Part shown: piece by piece, positions 20,140 through 28,873 of the stretch
How the letters are laid out: each line of letters opens with the position of its first letter
How positions within the stretch are numbered: the stretch's first letter is position 1
Source of the DNA: Pseudomonas sp.
Lineage (GTDB): Bacteria; Pseudomonadota; Gammaproteobacteria; Pseudomonadales; Pseudomonadaceae
Length of the DNA: 46,637 nt
Direction of reading: 5' to 3'
Assembly: GCF_017744435.1 (NCBI RefSeq)
Contig: NZ_JAGIBG010000040.1
Coordinates: forward strand, 1 to 46,637
Notes under the pieces: generated by a model
Seen by the model: only the letters and a program-made list of their open reading frames with translations
What the model was told of the DNA's origin: nothing
The model's database searches: none
Translations under genes and position numbers: made by a program

Positions 20140-21561
20140 ATGCCGAACTTCACTCCCCGGGCAGAGTACTCGGAGGCCTTGCCCGGCTGGCAGCTGGTAA
20201 AGCGCTGCGTGGCCGGCGCCCGAGAGGTGCGCAAGCACGACGAATACCTGCCGATGCCGGACCCGGAGAACAAGTCCCCGGAGAACCTGGCGCGCTACAA
20301 GCAGTACAAGAAGCGGGCGATGTTCCTCAACGTCACCGGGCGAACGCGCACCGGCCTGCTTGGTGCGGTTTTCCGCAAGACTGCCGAGCTGCAACTACCG
20401 ACCGGTGTCGAGTACCTGAAAGAGAACGCGAGCGGCGACGGTACCAGCCTTGAGCAGCTGTCCAAGGATGCCGTTGGCGAGTGCCTGGATGCAGGGCGCG
20501 GCGGCTTCCTGGTGGATTTCCCTGCAGTTGAGGGCGTGTCATCGATGGCTGACATGCAGGGCCGTGCCGCGCTGATTCACCACTACGGCGCCGAGTCGAT
20601 CATCGACTGGGATGAGCAGGTGATCGATGGCGTGAAGCGCCTGGTCTACGTCTGCCTGCTGGAGTGCGTGTCTCAATTCAGCTCGGATAGCCTTGAGCGG
20701 ACCACGGACACCCAGTATCGGGTGCTTCTGCTGGTCGATGGTCGCTACGTGCAGCGGGTGTACGGCAAGGACGGCCAGTCCTACAGCGAGATCCAGCCGC
20801 TCGACAAGAATGGGCGGGCCTTCGATCACATCCTGTTCAGCTTCTACGGCGCCCAAAACAACGACGCCAGCGTCGACAAGTCGCCTCTCGAGGATCTGGC
20901 CGACGTGAACATTCTCCACTATGGCAATAGCGCCACGGTGGAAGAGAGTGGGTTCATTAGTAGTCAGCCGACCTTGTTCATCACCACAGACATCAGTGCC
21001 GACGAGTTCGCCAAGGTGAACCCGAACGGCATGCACATCGGCTCGACCCGAGGCTACAACCTTGGCAAGAGCGGTACCGCGACCCTCGTCCAGGCAACCG
21101 AGAGCCAGTTGGCTCGCACGCTGCTGAAGGACAAGGAAGAGCAGATGCTGATGATCGGCGCCCGCATCGTCCAGAAGGCCGGCGGCGCTGAGACAGCAGA
21201 GGCAGTGCGCATTCGCTACAGCTCGGACAACAGCGTACTGGGTACCATCGCCGGTAACGTGTCTGAGGCCCTGAAGCGGGCCATCCTCGACGCCGAGCGC
21301 TTCATGATGGGCGAACCGGACGAAGCGGGCACGGTATTCTGGCTCAACCAATCGTTCTTCGATGAGGCGATGACCGCCCAGGACATCCTGGCCCAGGTTC
21401 AGCTGTGGCAGCAGGGTCTGATTGCGAAGTCCGACCTGCGCACCAACCTACGTCAGGGCGGCGTGCTCGAGGCTGACCGCACCGATGACCTGATCGATGA
21501 TGAATTGGCTGAGCAGTCGCCGGTGACCGGCAGCGACACCGGAGCAGGCAATGAGCAGTGA
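20140..21561 (+). CDS. Portal protein, DUF4055 (473 aa)
   Basis: The sequence YKQYKKRAMFLNVTGRTRTG, LLGAVFRKTAEL and DAGRGGFLVDFPAVEG with DEQVIDGVKRLVYVCLLECV are blocks of DUF4055, which is a portal-type family in siphophages with MuF-like partners. It starts eight bases after the terL stop. The portal is the dodecameric channel through which DNA enters and to which the tail attaches. Its end overlaps the next gene by 11 bases. Confidence 0.88.
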   Translation: MPNFTPRAEYSEALPGWQLVKRCVAGAREVRKHDEYLPMPDPENKSPENLARYKQYKKRAMFLNVTGRTRTGLLGAVFRKTAELQLPTGVEYLKENASGDGTSLEQLSKDAVGECLDAGRGGFLVDFPAVEGVSSMADMQGRAALIHHYGAESIIDWDEQVIDGVKRLVYVCLLECVSQFSSDSLERTTDTQYRVLLLVDGRYVQRVYGKDGQSYSEIQPLDKNGRAFDHILFSFYGAQNNDASVDKSPLEDLADVNILHYGNSATVEESGFISSQPTLFITTDISADEFAKVNPNGMHIGSTRGYNLGKSGTATLVQATESQLARTLLKDKEEQMLMIGARIVQKAGGAETAEAVRIRYSSDNSVLGTIAGNVSEALKRAILDAERFMMGEPDEAGTVFWLNQSFFDEAMTAQDILAQVQLWQQGLIAKSDLRTNLRQGGVLEADRTDDLIDDELAEQSPVTGSDTGAGNEQ

Positions 21562-22600
21562 CGGCTACCTGTCCGACGCAGCGACTCGCCACCAGGTGCA
21601 TGTGCAGCGCTACGCCGGTGGCAGCCTCAAGCGCCTGGCCAAGTTCATCACCAAGGCCATCAGCACCGCAAAATCGCGCGTATCCGACGGGTTGAGCCGG
21701 TACGGAACCCAACGGTACGAGAAGCAGATTCAGGAGCTCCAGGGCGAGCTTGCGGGCGTATACGGCGAGATGAAGCAGCAGGCTGTGCTCGACCTCACCG
21801 AGTTCGGTGGCTACGAGGCCGAGTTCAACATGACGCTGCTGGGCAAGGTCGTGAAGGCGGTCGTCCAGCTGAATACGCCCAGCATCGAGCAAGTGGCCGC
21901 TGCGGCCCTGGCTGATCCTCTCGACCTGGAGGTCGGCAAAGGTCGGCAGCGCATCAGTATCGCCGGCGCGCTTGACCAGTACGGCACTAAGAAGAGCGCC
22001 GAGATCATCAGCGAGATTCGCATGGGGTCGGCACTGGGCGAGACGACCGGGCAGATCAGTCGGCGGCTCACATCGCTCGGCGTGCAGCAGCGCGACCAGG
22101 CTGGCGCACTGGTTCGGACAATGACCAACCACATCGCCAGTTCAGCCCGGCAGCAGGTCATGGTCGACAACGACGACATCCTGAAGGGAAAGCGCCGTGT
22201 GGCCACCCTGGATGGCAGAACAACGCCGCTATGCCGAGCTCTGGACGGCACAGTGGTGCCCATGACCGCGCCTTCGCCGCCATTCCACTGGAACTGCCGG
22301 ACCACCGAGATACCAGTGCTCAAGGATGAGTTTGCCCGGGAGATCCCCGGGTCAACCCGGCCAGCAGTAGGCCCGGACGGAGCCGAGCAGGTAAGCAGCA
22401 AGAACACCTACGGCGAATGGCTCGCCAGGCAGCCGGCTGCGTTCCAACAGGATGTGCTCGGTCCGGCGCGCTACAAGCTGTTCAGCAAAGGCGAGTTGTC
22501 CATCGACCGGTTCGTCGATGACGACGGAAAGACCCTGACCCTCAAAGATCTGCGTGACCGTGAACCGATGGCATTCGATCGTGCTGGACTGATAATGTAG
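21551..22600 (+). CDS. MuF-type minor head protein (349 aa)
   Basis: The C-terminal half contains DNDDILKGKRRVATLDGRTT, PLCRALDGTVV and SPPFHWNCRTTEIPVLKDEF, the Mu gpF-like motif with D-x-RT-x-PLC and PPxHxNCR. The N-terminal half is helical. It starts inside the portal stop, is translated with it, and would act in capsid morphogenesis on the inner head surface. No C-terminal toxin domain is attached, unlike some MuF proteins. Confidence 0.88.
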   Translation: MSSDGYLSDAATRHQVHVQRYAGGSLKRLAKFITKAISTAKSRVSDGLSRYGTQRYEKQIQELQGELAGVYGEMKQQAVLDLTEFGGYEAEFNMTLLGKVVKAVVQLNTPSIEQVAAAALADPLDLEVGKGRQRISIAGALDQYGTKKSAEIISEIRMGSALGETTGQISRRLTSLGVQQRDQAGALVRTMTNHIASSARQQVMVDNDDILKGKRRVATLDGRTTPLCRALDGTVVPMTAPSPPFHWNCRTTEIPVLKDEFAREIPGSTRPAVGPDGAEQVSSKNTYGEWLARQPAAFQQDVLGPARYKLFSKGELSIDRFVDDDGKTLTLKDLRDREPMAFDRAGLIM

Positions 22601-22604
22601 TGTC

Positions 22605-22949
22605 ATGAACATTTTTGGTAAGGATGACCAAGTGCTGAGCAACCTACATACACAAGAGTTAATCAAAATTTTCAATGGTTTTTGGCTGGCGATCCTAAAC
22701 CCTGACTTGCCCATCGTAGTTGCAACTGCTCGGCACGATGTTGATACCGCAATGAACATTGCCTTTGGTGCAGGACGCCTGACTGATCAAGATCTCATCC
22801 TGATTTTCGATCTGTTTGTGGCAAACAAATTCCTCAGAGATTCTGCTCAATCTCAGCCAGGTATGCTCTCAACTACCATTAATACCACGTACGAACATAG
22901 GCCCTACACGCAGGGAGATCTAACGGTCCTGCATGCTCGGTTGATCTGA
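22605..22949 (+). CDS. Unknown accessory protein inserted between minor head and scaffold genes (114 aa)
   Basis: The sequence MNIFGKDDQVLSNLHTQELI, then FNGFWLAILNPDLPIVVATA, RHDVDTAMNIAFGAGRLTDQ and DLILIFDLFVANKFLRDSAQ is mostly helical with a poorer GC codon choice than its neighbours. It starts five bases after the minor head gene and is followed by a strong terminator (22966-22988), the pattern of a moron. No family is recognised. Confidence 0.6.
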   Translation: MNIFGKDDQVLSNLHTQELIKIFNGFWLAILNPDLPIVVATARHDVDTAMNIAFGAGRLTDQDLILIFDLFVANKFLRDSAQSQPGMLSTTINTTYEHRPYTQGDLTVLHARLI

Positions 22950-22965
22950 AGCAACCATTTTCTAT

Positions 22966-22988
22966 AACCCGCCTCGGCGGGTTTTTTT
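22966..22988 (+). terminator. Intrinsic terminator inside the head operon
   Basis: AACCCGCC, TC, GGCGGGTT then TTTTTT. Full structural-gene expression needs read-through, which fits a Q-type antitermination scheme or a separate promoter for the scaffold gene. Confidence 0.85.
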
Positions 22989-23031
22989 ATGCCCTCAGGC
23001 AGGGCCTGCTCAAAGTCTCTGGGAGACAGCA

Positions 23032-23751
23032 ATGACCTTGAAATTCCAACTGGACAGCCTTGATGGCGTCGATGAATCGGTAGCAGCCCTGTATGTCGAG
23101 AAGGACGGCAAGTTCGTCTTGGGTATCGAAGGCCTGCCGCAGCAGGAAGACGTATCCGGCCTGAAGTCGAAGGTGCAGGAACTGCTCGACGAGAAGAAGG
23201 CGGCCGATAAGGCCCGCAAGGACGCCGAAGAGCAGGCGCGCCTGGAGCGCGAAGAAGCCCTACGCAAGTCGGGCAACATCGAAGAGCTCGAAAAGTCCTG
23301 GTCCGAGAAGTACGACCGCCGCGAAGCTGAGCTGACTGGCACCCTCGAAAGCGAGCGCGCCACCCTGCAAGGCCAGATCCGGGATCTGACGGTAGGTCGC
23401 ACCGCCACCGAGATCGCGACTGTTCTGGCTGTTCCAGGCAGCGCCAAAGCATTGCTTCCCCACATCGAACGCCGGCTGAGCGTCGAGCAGCGCGACGGTA
23501 AACCCACCGTTGTCGTGCTCGACGCGGCCGGCAAGCTCTCGGCGGCAACGCTGGACGAGCTGAAAGCAGAATTCACCAACGATCCGGCATTCGCGCCGCT
23601 GATCGCTGGTAGCAAGGCATCTGGCGGCGGGGCCGGCGGACACCAAAAAGGCGGCGGGGCCGCACTGCAACGCTCCGAAATGACCTCTGTCCAGAAGCGC
23701 GAATACATCGAAGCGCATGGGCAAGAGGCGTATCTCAAATTGCCAAAATAG
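23032..23751 (+). CDS. Scaffolding protein, DUF6651-type (239 aa)
   Basis: The sequence MTLKFQLDSLDGVDESVAAL, then LYVEKDGKFVLGIEGLPQQE and a long charged coiled coil (KSKVQELLDEKKAADKARKD) are followed by a strand region with LPHIERRLSVEQRDGKPTVV. The C-terminus is Gly-rich (SGGGAGGHQKGGG) then basic. Location directly before the capsid gene and the coiled-coil core are those of a phage scaffold, which is removed during head maturation. Confidence 0.8.
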   Translation: MTLKFQLDSLDGVDESVAALYVEKDGKFVLGIEGLPQQEDVSGLKSKVQELLDEKKAADKARKDAEEQARLEREEALRKSGNIEELEKSWSEKYDRREAELTGTLESERATLQGQIRDLTVGRTATEIATVLAVPGSAKALLPHIERRLSVEQRDGKPTVVVLDAAGKLSAATLDELKAEFTNDPAFAPLIAGSKASGGGAGGHQKGGGAALQRSEMTSVQKREYIEAHGQEAYLKLPK

Positions 23752-23761
23752 GAAGTGACAC

Positions 23762-24715
23762 ATGCCCACTACCGTCAACTCGGACATGATCATCTACAAC
23801 GATCTTGCCCAAACCGCCTACCTCGAGCGTCTGCAGGACGTTCTGGATGTCTTCAATGCCTCATCTGGTGGCGCACTCATTCTGCGCAACGAACTGATCG
23901 AGGGCGACCTGCGTAAGCGTGCCTTCTACAAGATCGGCGGCACCCTCGCACACCGTAACGTCAACTCCGACGCAACCGTGGCCGGCACCAAGATCGGTGC
24001 TGACGAAGCCGTAGGCGTCAAAACCCCATGGAAGTACGGCCCGTACGAAACCACCGAAGAGGCCTTCAAGCGTCGTGCGCGCAGTCCGGAGGAGTTCTCC
24101 ATGCTGGTTGGCCAGGACATGGCCGATGCGGCACTGGATTACTACATCCAGACCGCTTTTGCCGCTCTCGGGGCCGCTATTGGTGCGAACTCCAACATGG
24201 TCGCCACTGGCTCCTTCGCGGTAGATCACAAGAAGGTACTGACCAAAGGCATGCGGAAGTTCGGTGATCGCTTCAACCGCATCGCGCTCTTCGCCATGGA
24301 CTCTGCCACCTACTTCGACCTGGTTGACGATGCCATCGACCAGAAGATCTACGAAGAGGCGGGCGTGGTTATCTACGGCGGCTCGCCGGGCACCATGGGC
24401 AAGCCAGTACTCGTGTCCGACAAGGTCACCGAGGAGCGCATCTTCGGCCTGCAAGTGGGGGCTGTGTCGGTTACTGAGTCTCAGGCCCCAGGCGTGCGTT
24501 CCTACCCGGTCAATACCCAAGAGAACTTGGCGATCGGCTATCGCGCGGAAGGCGCTTTCAACGTCGACATCATGGGTTACTCCTGGAGGGACACTGCAGG
24601 CGTGAACCCGAATCTCGCAGCCCTCGGTACCGGTGCGAACTGGCGTAAGCACGCGACCAGCGACAAGGCCACGGCCGGTGTGCTGATCGATCTGTCGACC
24701 CCACCTGGCCCGTAA
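23762..24715 (+). CDS. Major capsid protein (317 aa)
   Basis: The sequence MPTTVNSDMIIYNDLAQTAY and LERLQDVLDVFNASSGGALI, then ETTEEAFKRRARSPEEFSML, FNRIALFAMDSATYFDLVDD and the long beta/helix C-terminus (WRDTAGVNPNLAALGTGANW) match a siphophage major capsid family of about 310-320 residues. It follows the scaffold gene after ten bases. It should assemble in the HK97-type fold, giving the icosahedral shell. Confidence 0.88.
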   Translation: MPTTVNSDMIIYNDLAQTAYLERLQDVLDVFNASSGGALILRNELIEGDLRKRAFYKIGGTLAHRNVNSDATVAGTKIGADEAVGVKTPWKYGPYETTEEAFKRRARSPEEFSMLVGQDMADAALDYYIQTAFAALGAAIGANSNMVATGSFAVDHKKVLTKGMRKFGDRFNRIALFAMDSATYFDLVDDAIDQKIYEEAGVVIYGGSPGTMGKPVLVSDKVTEERIFGLQVGAVSVTESQAPGVRSYPVNTQENLAIGYRAEGAFNVDIMGYSWRDTAGVNPNLAALGTGANWRKHATSDKATAGVLIDLSTPPGP

Positions 24716-24754
24716 GCAAGGGCGGCTCTCCCATGAGCCGCCATGGAGACCTCC

Positions 24755-25339
24755 ATGGAACTGATCTACACAACCCAGCGTGACGGCTTCGAGCCGGGCC
24801 GGACTTATCGCAATCCTCGACACTTCGACCAGGCTGAGCCTGGCGTCGAGTCGGTGATGGTCATTGGTGACTGGCCAAAAGTGGTGGATGCCTACGAGCA
24901 ATCCGGGGCCGAGGTAACTGTCGTCGACGTGCCGAAGCGCGTGACTGTTATCGACGGTCCGGATCCTGCGGTGTTTGACCGACTGGTTGCTGAGTTGGCT
25001 TCCATAGGCGCCATCGTCGAGTCGTTTACCGCGCAGCGTCTGGAGCGTCCAGCAGGCGAGTTGGGCGATACCGCTGACCGACTGTTCCAGGCGCTGGAGG
25101 CGATCAATGCCGGTGTCGCCAGCCTCCAGCGTGAGCGCGACAGCGAAACGCAGAAGGTCTCCAGCCTGGAGCAGGAGAAGGCCGACCTGCTCAAGCAGAT
25201 CGAAGCGCTCAAACGGCCTCAGGTCGATCCTGAAGTTGAGGCACTGAAAGCCAAGCTCGACGCGGCGCAAGTCACCTACCGTGCCAACGCCTCGAAAGAG
25301 TCGCTGCAGAAACAGGTCGACGAGCTCGACAAGAAATAA
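24755..25339 (+). CDS. Unknown head-region protein with coiled-coil C-terminus (194 aa)
   Basis: ATG at 24755 is chosen with GGAG upstream. The N-terminal part (MELIYTTQRDGFEPGRTYRN, then FDQAEPGVESVMVIGDWPKV and VDAYEQSGAEVTVV) looks like a small alpha/beta domain; the C-terminal 90 residues are a coiled coil (SLQRERDSETQKVSSLEQEK, QIEALKRPQVDPEV). It sits between the capsid gene and the connector, where decoration or capsid-associated proteins are placed. No family is recognised. Confidence 0.65.
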   Translation: MELIYTTQRDGFEPGRTYRNPRHFDQAEPGVESVMVIGDWPKVVDAYEQSGAEVTVVDVPKRVTVIDGPDPAVFDRLVAELASIGAIVESFTAQRLERPAGELGDTADRLFQALEAINAGVASLQRERDSETQKVSSLEQEKADLLKQIEALKRPQVDPEVEALKAKLDAAQVTYRANASKESLQKQVDELDKK

Positions 25340-25378
25340 CACTGGGGCTACGGCCCCACTCATTAAAGCGGAGGCCTG

Positions 25379-25771
25379 ATGGCTACCTACATCACCGTGG
25401 CCGACGTGGATAGCATCCTTGGGGCTGGCTGGGCGGCTGACGACCTCAAGGATGAGGCGGTGTTCGAGGCGAATGCCTACCTGACCGCGCTCAACCTGGT
25501 CGGCATCGACATGGACGACATTCCTGACGACGTGAAGCAGGCCGGTGCCAGACTTGCCAAGTGCGCGTCTCAGGGGAAGCTATACCAGCAGCAGACCGAG
25601 GGGACGCTTGAGGCGAAGACCGTCAAGGCCGGGTCGGTGTCGACCAGTAAGACCTTCGGCTCGATCGACAAGACCAGCACGGCAGCCCAGCCTGCGTGTG
25701 TGCAGCTGGCACTGGCCCTACTGACCCCATGGCGCAGCAATCCATTCGCATTCCGCGTGTCGAGGGGGTAG
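25379..25771 (+). CDS. Head-tail connector, DnaT-like adaptor family (130 aa)
   Basis: The sequence MATYITVADVDSILGAGWAA, then FEANAYLTALNLVGIDMDDI, VKQAGARLAKCASQGKLYQQ and an extended linker with AKTVKAGSVSTSKTFGSIDK fits the family annotated as DnaT-like ssDNA-binding protein, which structurally is a gp6-type head-tail connector. It stands where such adaptors occur, directly before the head-closure gene. Confidence 0.75.
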   Translation: MATYITVADVDSILGAGWAADDLKDEAVFEANAYLTALNLVGIDMDDIPDDVKQAGARLAKCASQGKLYQQQTEGTLEAKTVKAGSVSTSKTFGSIDKTSTAAQPACVQLALALLTPWRSNPFAFRVSRG

Positions 25772-25774
25772 GGC

Positions 25775-26155
25775 ATGGGCCTACGCGACGATATCCAGGC
25801 CGATCTGGCCGAAGCATTCGACGATGATCTGGCAGATGCCGTGCAGGACTTCACCGGCTCCTACATGGGCCCGGGCGTATGGGATCCGGTCAGCGAGACT
25901 ACTACGGCCCAGTCGGTGACCTACACCGGGCGCGGAGTTCTCGACAGCTACGAGAGCAAGCGAATCGACGGCCTGAACATTCTGATTGGAGACGTGCTGC
26001 TGATCTGTCTGGCCAACGAGGTCACGGACAAGCCTGCGGTTGGCCACCAGCTCACTACCACCGACCTGATCACTGGCCTGCAGGCGACGTACAGGATTGT
26101 CAGCCCAGGCATCGACCCGGCCCAGGCCCACTACGAGATTCAGCTGAGGAAATAG
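25775..26155 (+). CDS. Head-closure / neck protein (126 aa)
   Basis: The sequence MGLRDDIQADLAEAFDDDLA, DAVQDFTGSYMGPGVWDPVS and VTYTGRGVLDSYESKRIDGL, then the strand-rich end with TYRIVSPGIDPAQAHYEIQL show a beta-barrel of the gpFII/gp7-type head-closure kind. It begins three bases after the connector stop and ends two bases before the next gene. The identity is inferred from position and the beta pattern. Confidence 0.7.
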   Translation: MGLRDDIQADLAEAFDDDLADAVQDFTGSYMGPGVWDPVSETTTAQSVTYTGRGVLDSYESKRIDGLNILIGDVLLICLANEVTDKPAVGHQLTTTDLITGLQATYRIVSPGIDPAQAHYEIQLRK

Positions 26156-26157
26156 CC

Positions 26158-26544
26158 ATGGCCAAACGAGGCTGGAGTACACCGCCAAGCCTTTTCGCTG
26201 GCGTGGTGGAGGAACAACTGAGCCAGCGCGTGCGAGTCATCGCCATGGCGCTGCTCAACGAGATTGTTCTGCGCTCTCCGGTTGATACCGGGCGTTTCCG
26301 AGGCAACAACATCGTCAGCGTTGGAGCGCCTGTCTATACCAGCACCGTGAACGTCGATCCAGCTGGCGCTGAAACCATCCAGAACGGGGTCCGGGCCATA
26401 ACCGGCCTGGAGCCCTACACGCAGGTCTTCATCCAGAATAACTTACCGTATGCAGGGCCATTGGAAGACGGTCACTCCAAACAGGCTTCGGCTGGCATTT
26501 ACGCGGTGTCCTTCAGCGGCGTTTCTCAGGCCTATAGCTCATGA
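26158..26544 (+). CDS. Tail completion protein, HK97 gp10-like (128 aa)
   Basis: The sequence MAKRGWSTPPSLFAGVVEEQ, LSQRVRVIAMALLNEIVLRS, PVDTGRFRGNNIVSVGAPVY and YAGPLEDGHSKQASAGIYAV carry the family's PVDTGR-x-R-x-N motif and the P-YA-x-x-LE-x-GHS-x-QA element of gp10/Gp13-type proteins. ATG at 26158 follows GAGGAAATAGCC. It sits between head-closure and tail-terminator genes, and its end overlaps the next by four bases. Confidence 0.85.
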   Translation: MAKRGWSTPPSLFAGVVEEQLSQRVRVIAMALLNEIVLRSPVDTGRFRGNNIVSVGAPVYTSTVNVDPAGAETIQNGVRAITGLEPYTQVFIQNNLPYAGPLEDGHSKQASAGIYAVSFSGVSQAYSS

Positions 26545-26948
26545 CCTTCGAACAGATCCGCGCCGTGATTATCGGCCGCATGCAGCAGTGGGCTGGCATT
26601 CCCGCTGACGCCATCGACTACCCGAACAATCCGCAGGGCCCATTCAGTCCTGCTGGGAGATCCATCTGGGCCAGGCTGACGGACATCCCTGGCCTGTCCA
26701 GCACCCCAGAGATCGGCAACGGTCCGAGCGTGCGGCGAACCGGGATCATCGTCATTCAGCTGTTCGTGCCGAGCAACAAGGGCACACTGGCGATCGCCAA
26801 GGCCGCCGACACGCTGGTCCAGCACTTCGAGTACTACAGCGCGCCAGAAGGGCCGCTGGACTTCTTCGCCGCGTCGCCAAGCGTGATCGGTGACGACGGG
26901 CACGGCTGGTACCAGGTCAACCTCTCGCTTCCATACCGGGCCTACTGA
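26541..26948 (+). CDS. Tail terminator protein, DUF4128-like (135 aa)
   Basis: The sequence MTFEQIRAVIIGRMQQWAGI, then the block WARLTDIPGLSSTPEIGNGP, RRTGIIVIQLFVPSNKGTLA and IAKAADTLVQHFEYYSAPEG fits DUF4128 tail-terminator proteins of siphophages, analogous to lambda gpU. It caps the tail tube. It overlaps its upstream neighbour by ATGA. Confidence 0.82.
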   Translation: MTFEQIRAVIIGRMQQWAGIPADAIDYPNNPQGPFSPAGRSIWARLTDIPGLSSTPEIGNGPSVRRTGIIVIQLFVPSNKGTLAIAKAADTLVQHFEYYSAPEGPLDFFAASPSVIGDDGHGWYQVNLSLPYRAY

Positions 26949-27074
26949 GCCCGCCGGTTTCTGCCGCAAGGCAACCCTACACGCAGCCTAGGCCCGTACA
27001 GCCGAAAGGTGGATGTTCGCTCATCCGTCCGCCCCGGCTGCGTATCTATTCGCCTGATGAACGAGGTGTCACAG

Positions 27075-27578
27075 ATGATCGAGAGCAACGTCATTCCGTT
27101 TCACTACCAAGGCCAGTCCGTTCGCTTCAACAGCGATGGCTGGATCAATGCTACAGATGTAGCCAAGCGCTACGGCAAGAAGCCTGCAGAATGGCTGCGC
27201 CTGCCCGAGTCGCTCAAGTACATGGACGCGCTGGCCCGACACTTAAATGTGGGGGAATCCCACCTTTTAGTCCGAAGCGCAAAGGGCCGAAGTGGCGGGA
27301 CCTGGCTTCACCCAAAGCTGGCCGTCTCATTCGCCCGCTGGCTGGACGTGGACTTTGCTGTCTGGTGCGATCTTCACATCGATGCACTCCTGCGCGGGGA
27401 GCTCAACGAGAAGCAGCAGTTCGACCGCGCTTGCCTAGCTCTTGATGACGCGAAGGCCGTTGCAAGCCTGAGCGGTCGTGAGCTGGCCCGCTGGCGCAAC
27501 AAGAAGCCGGGACTGGAGCATCAGGTCGAATACTGGCGCGACCAGTTGCAGATGACCCTGGGTCTCGACGCGGCCTGA
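27075..27578 (+). CDS. KilA-N domain protein (167 aa)
   Basis: ATG at 27075 follows GAGGTG; an ATG at 27057 is possible. The KilA-N core is clear: RFNSDGWINATDVAKRYGKK, then PAEWLRLPESLKYMDALARH, GGTWLHPKLAVSFARWLDVD and FAVWCDLHIDALLRGE. These domains bind DNA and occur in phage antirepressors and regulators. It is located oddly within the tail operon, between the tail terminator and the tail tube genes, and is closed by its own terminator (27597-27620), so it is a moron-type insertion. The C-terminal half (LSGRELARWRNKKPGLEHQV) is helical. Confidence 0.9.
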   Translation: MIESNVIPFHYQGQSVRFNSDGWINATDVAKRYGKKPAEWLRLPESLKYMDALARHLNVGESHLLVRSAKGRSGGTWLHPKLAVSFARWLDVDFAVWCDLHIDALLRGELNEKQQFDRACLALDDAKAVASLSGRELARWRNKKPGLEHQVEYWRDQLQMTLGLDAA

Positions 27579-27596
27579 TTCGAACATGACCAATGC

Positions 27597-27620
27597 ACCG
27601 CCACATGGCGGTTTTTTTTT
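27597..27620 (+). terminator. Intrinsic terminator after the KilA-N gene
   Basis: ACCGCC, ACAT, GGCGGT then nine T. It is strong and insulates the tail tube gene from the KilA-N unit. Confidence 0.85.
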
Positions 27621-27646
27621 ACGCCTATCGATAGGAGAAACACCCC

Positions 27647-28816
27647 ATGTCCAGTGGTGCAAAGCGCTCGACCGCGTGGATTCGCGAAGTCACCCCGGGT
27701 ATCACCCCACCGGGCAACTGGAACGTGCTTACTCGTGTCAGTTTCGGCCTGGTCCCCACCTACAACTCGGAAGAGAACAACGAGATCGGCGAGGATCGCA
27801 TGGCCCAGGGTACCGCCCAGACCACCGTGGATGTTGGCGGTGACATCGAAACCAAGTTCCGCTACGGCGCGCTGGACGAATTCCTGGCCTCCTGCTTCGG
27901 CAACGACTGGGTCGGCAACGTTCTGACCATGGGCAACGACCGCATTTCGTTCTCCATCGGCGCATATGACGCCGACGTCGGTGTCGCGGCAATCGCCCGC
28001 GGCGCGCAGGTCGCGACCCTAAATATCGAAGTCCCGAACGACAACGAGATCACCGTCACCACCACTTTCGCGGCGATCGCCTGGGACGACAAGGCCGACA
28101 ACACGTCGTTCATCGTCAGCCCTCAGCCTGAGGCCAACCAGCGCCGCTACGGCTTCAAGGACGTAACCGGCCTGAAGATCAACGGCGTGCAGTTGGGCGA
28201 GGACAACGCCTGCGTCGACAGCTTCAACCTTCAGTTCGACAACAACGTGCAGACCCAGCGCTGCATCGGCAATGGCAACCCGTTCCCTGGCAACATCATT
28301 CCGACCACCTTCACCCCGTCTGGCTCGATCACCGTGAGTTGGTCCAAGACCGCCTACCAGTACTGGAAGGCGCAGCAGACCGGCGGCGCGTTGAGCTTCG
28401 AGTTCACGCTGAACAACGCAGACGGTGGCTATACCTTCTTCATCCCTGAGATGGAGGTCAGTGGCGACTGGCCGGACGGCGGCGCCACCGACATCATCCA
28501 GGTCGAGCTCAGCTATACCGCCCGCCGCGTGCCGCCGACCATCATCCGCTTGCCGGCGCCGATCGCTATTGCAGCGGTCACCGTGACCCCAGCAACTCTG
28601 AGCCTGGCAGTTGGTGAGTCCGCCGACCTCGAGGCAGTAGTGACGCCGATTGGGGCGAGCCAGCTCGTCAACTGGGTCTCGTCCGACCAGGTCGTCGCGA
28701 GCGTCAGTGCAACCGGCCTGGTGAGTGCAATGACCGACGGCATTGCGACCATCACCGCAACCAGCGTCGCAGATGGCACCAAGACCGACACCTGCGCTGT
28801 CACCGTTACCGCTTAA
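27647..28816 (+). CDS. Major tail tube protein with C-terminal Ig-like (Big_2) domain (389 aa)
   Basis: Residues 1 to about 300 (WIREVTPGITPPGNWNVLTR, then GNDRISFSIGAYDADVGVAA and YGFKDVTGLKINGVQLGEDN) form the tube domain, similar to phage tail tube proteins of about 300 residues. Residues from about 305 (IAAVTVTPATLSLAVGESAD, LVNWVSSDQVVASVSATGLV, DGIATITATSVADGTKTDTC) are a bacterial Ig-like group 2 domain, as in lambda gpV, where it decorates the tube surface. The start follows GGAG after the terminator. Confidence 0.85.
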   Translation: MSSGAKRSTAWIREVTPGITPPGNWNVLTRVSFGLVPTYNSEENNEIGEDRMAQGTAQTTVDVGGDIETKFRYGALDEFLASCFGNDWVGNVLTMGNDRISFSIGAYDADVGVAAIARGAQVATLNIEVPNDNEITVTTTFAAIAWDDKADNTSFIVSPQPEANQRRYGFKDVTGLKINGVQLGEDNACVDSFNLQFDNNVQTQRCIGNGNPFPGNIIPTTFTPSGSITVSWSKTAYQYWKAQQTGGALSFEFTLNNADGGYTFFIPEMEVSGDWPDGGATDIIQVELSYTARRVPPTIIRLPAPIAIAAVTVTPATLSLAVGESADLEAVVTPIGASQLVNWVSSDQVVASVSATGLVSAMTDGIATITATSVADGTKTDTCAVTVTA

Positions 28817-28873
28817 TCCTTTGCCCGGCGCTCCCTGCGGTGTGCGTCGGGCCTTTTACCGCAGAGGAATATC

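Noticed and set aside
23861..25363. 500-codon minus-strand open frame across the capsid region
   Set aside because: It is the shadow of the major capsid and following genes in a GC-rich sequence, with no domain or start signal.
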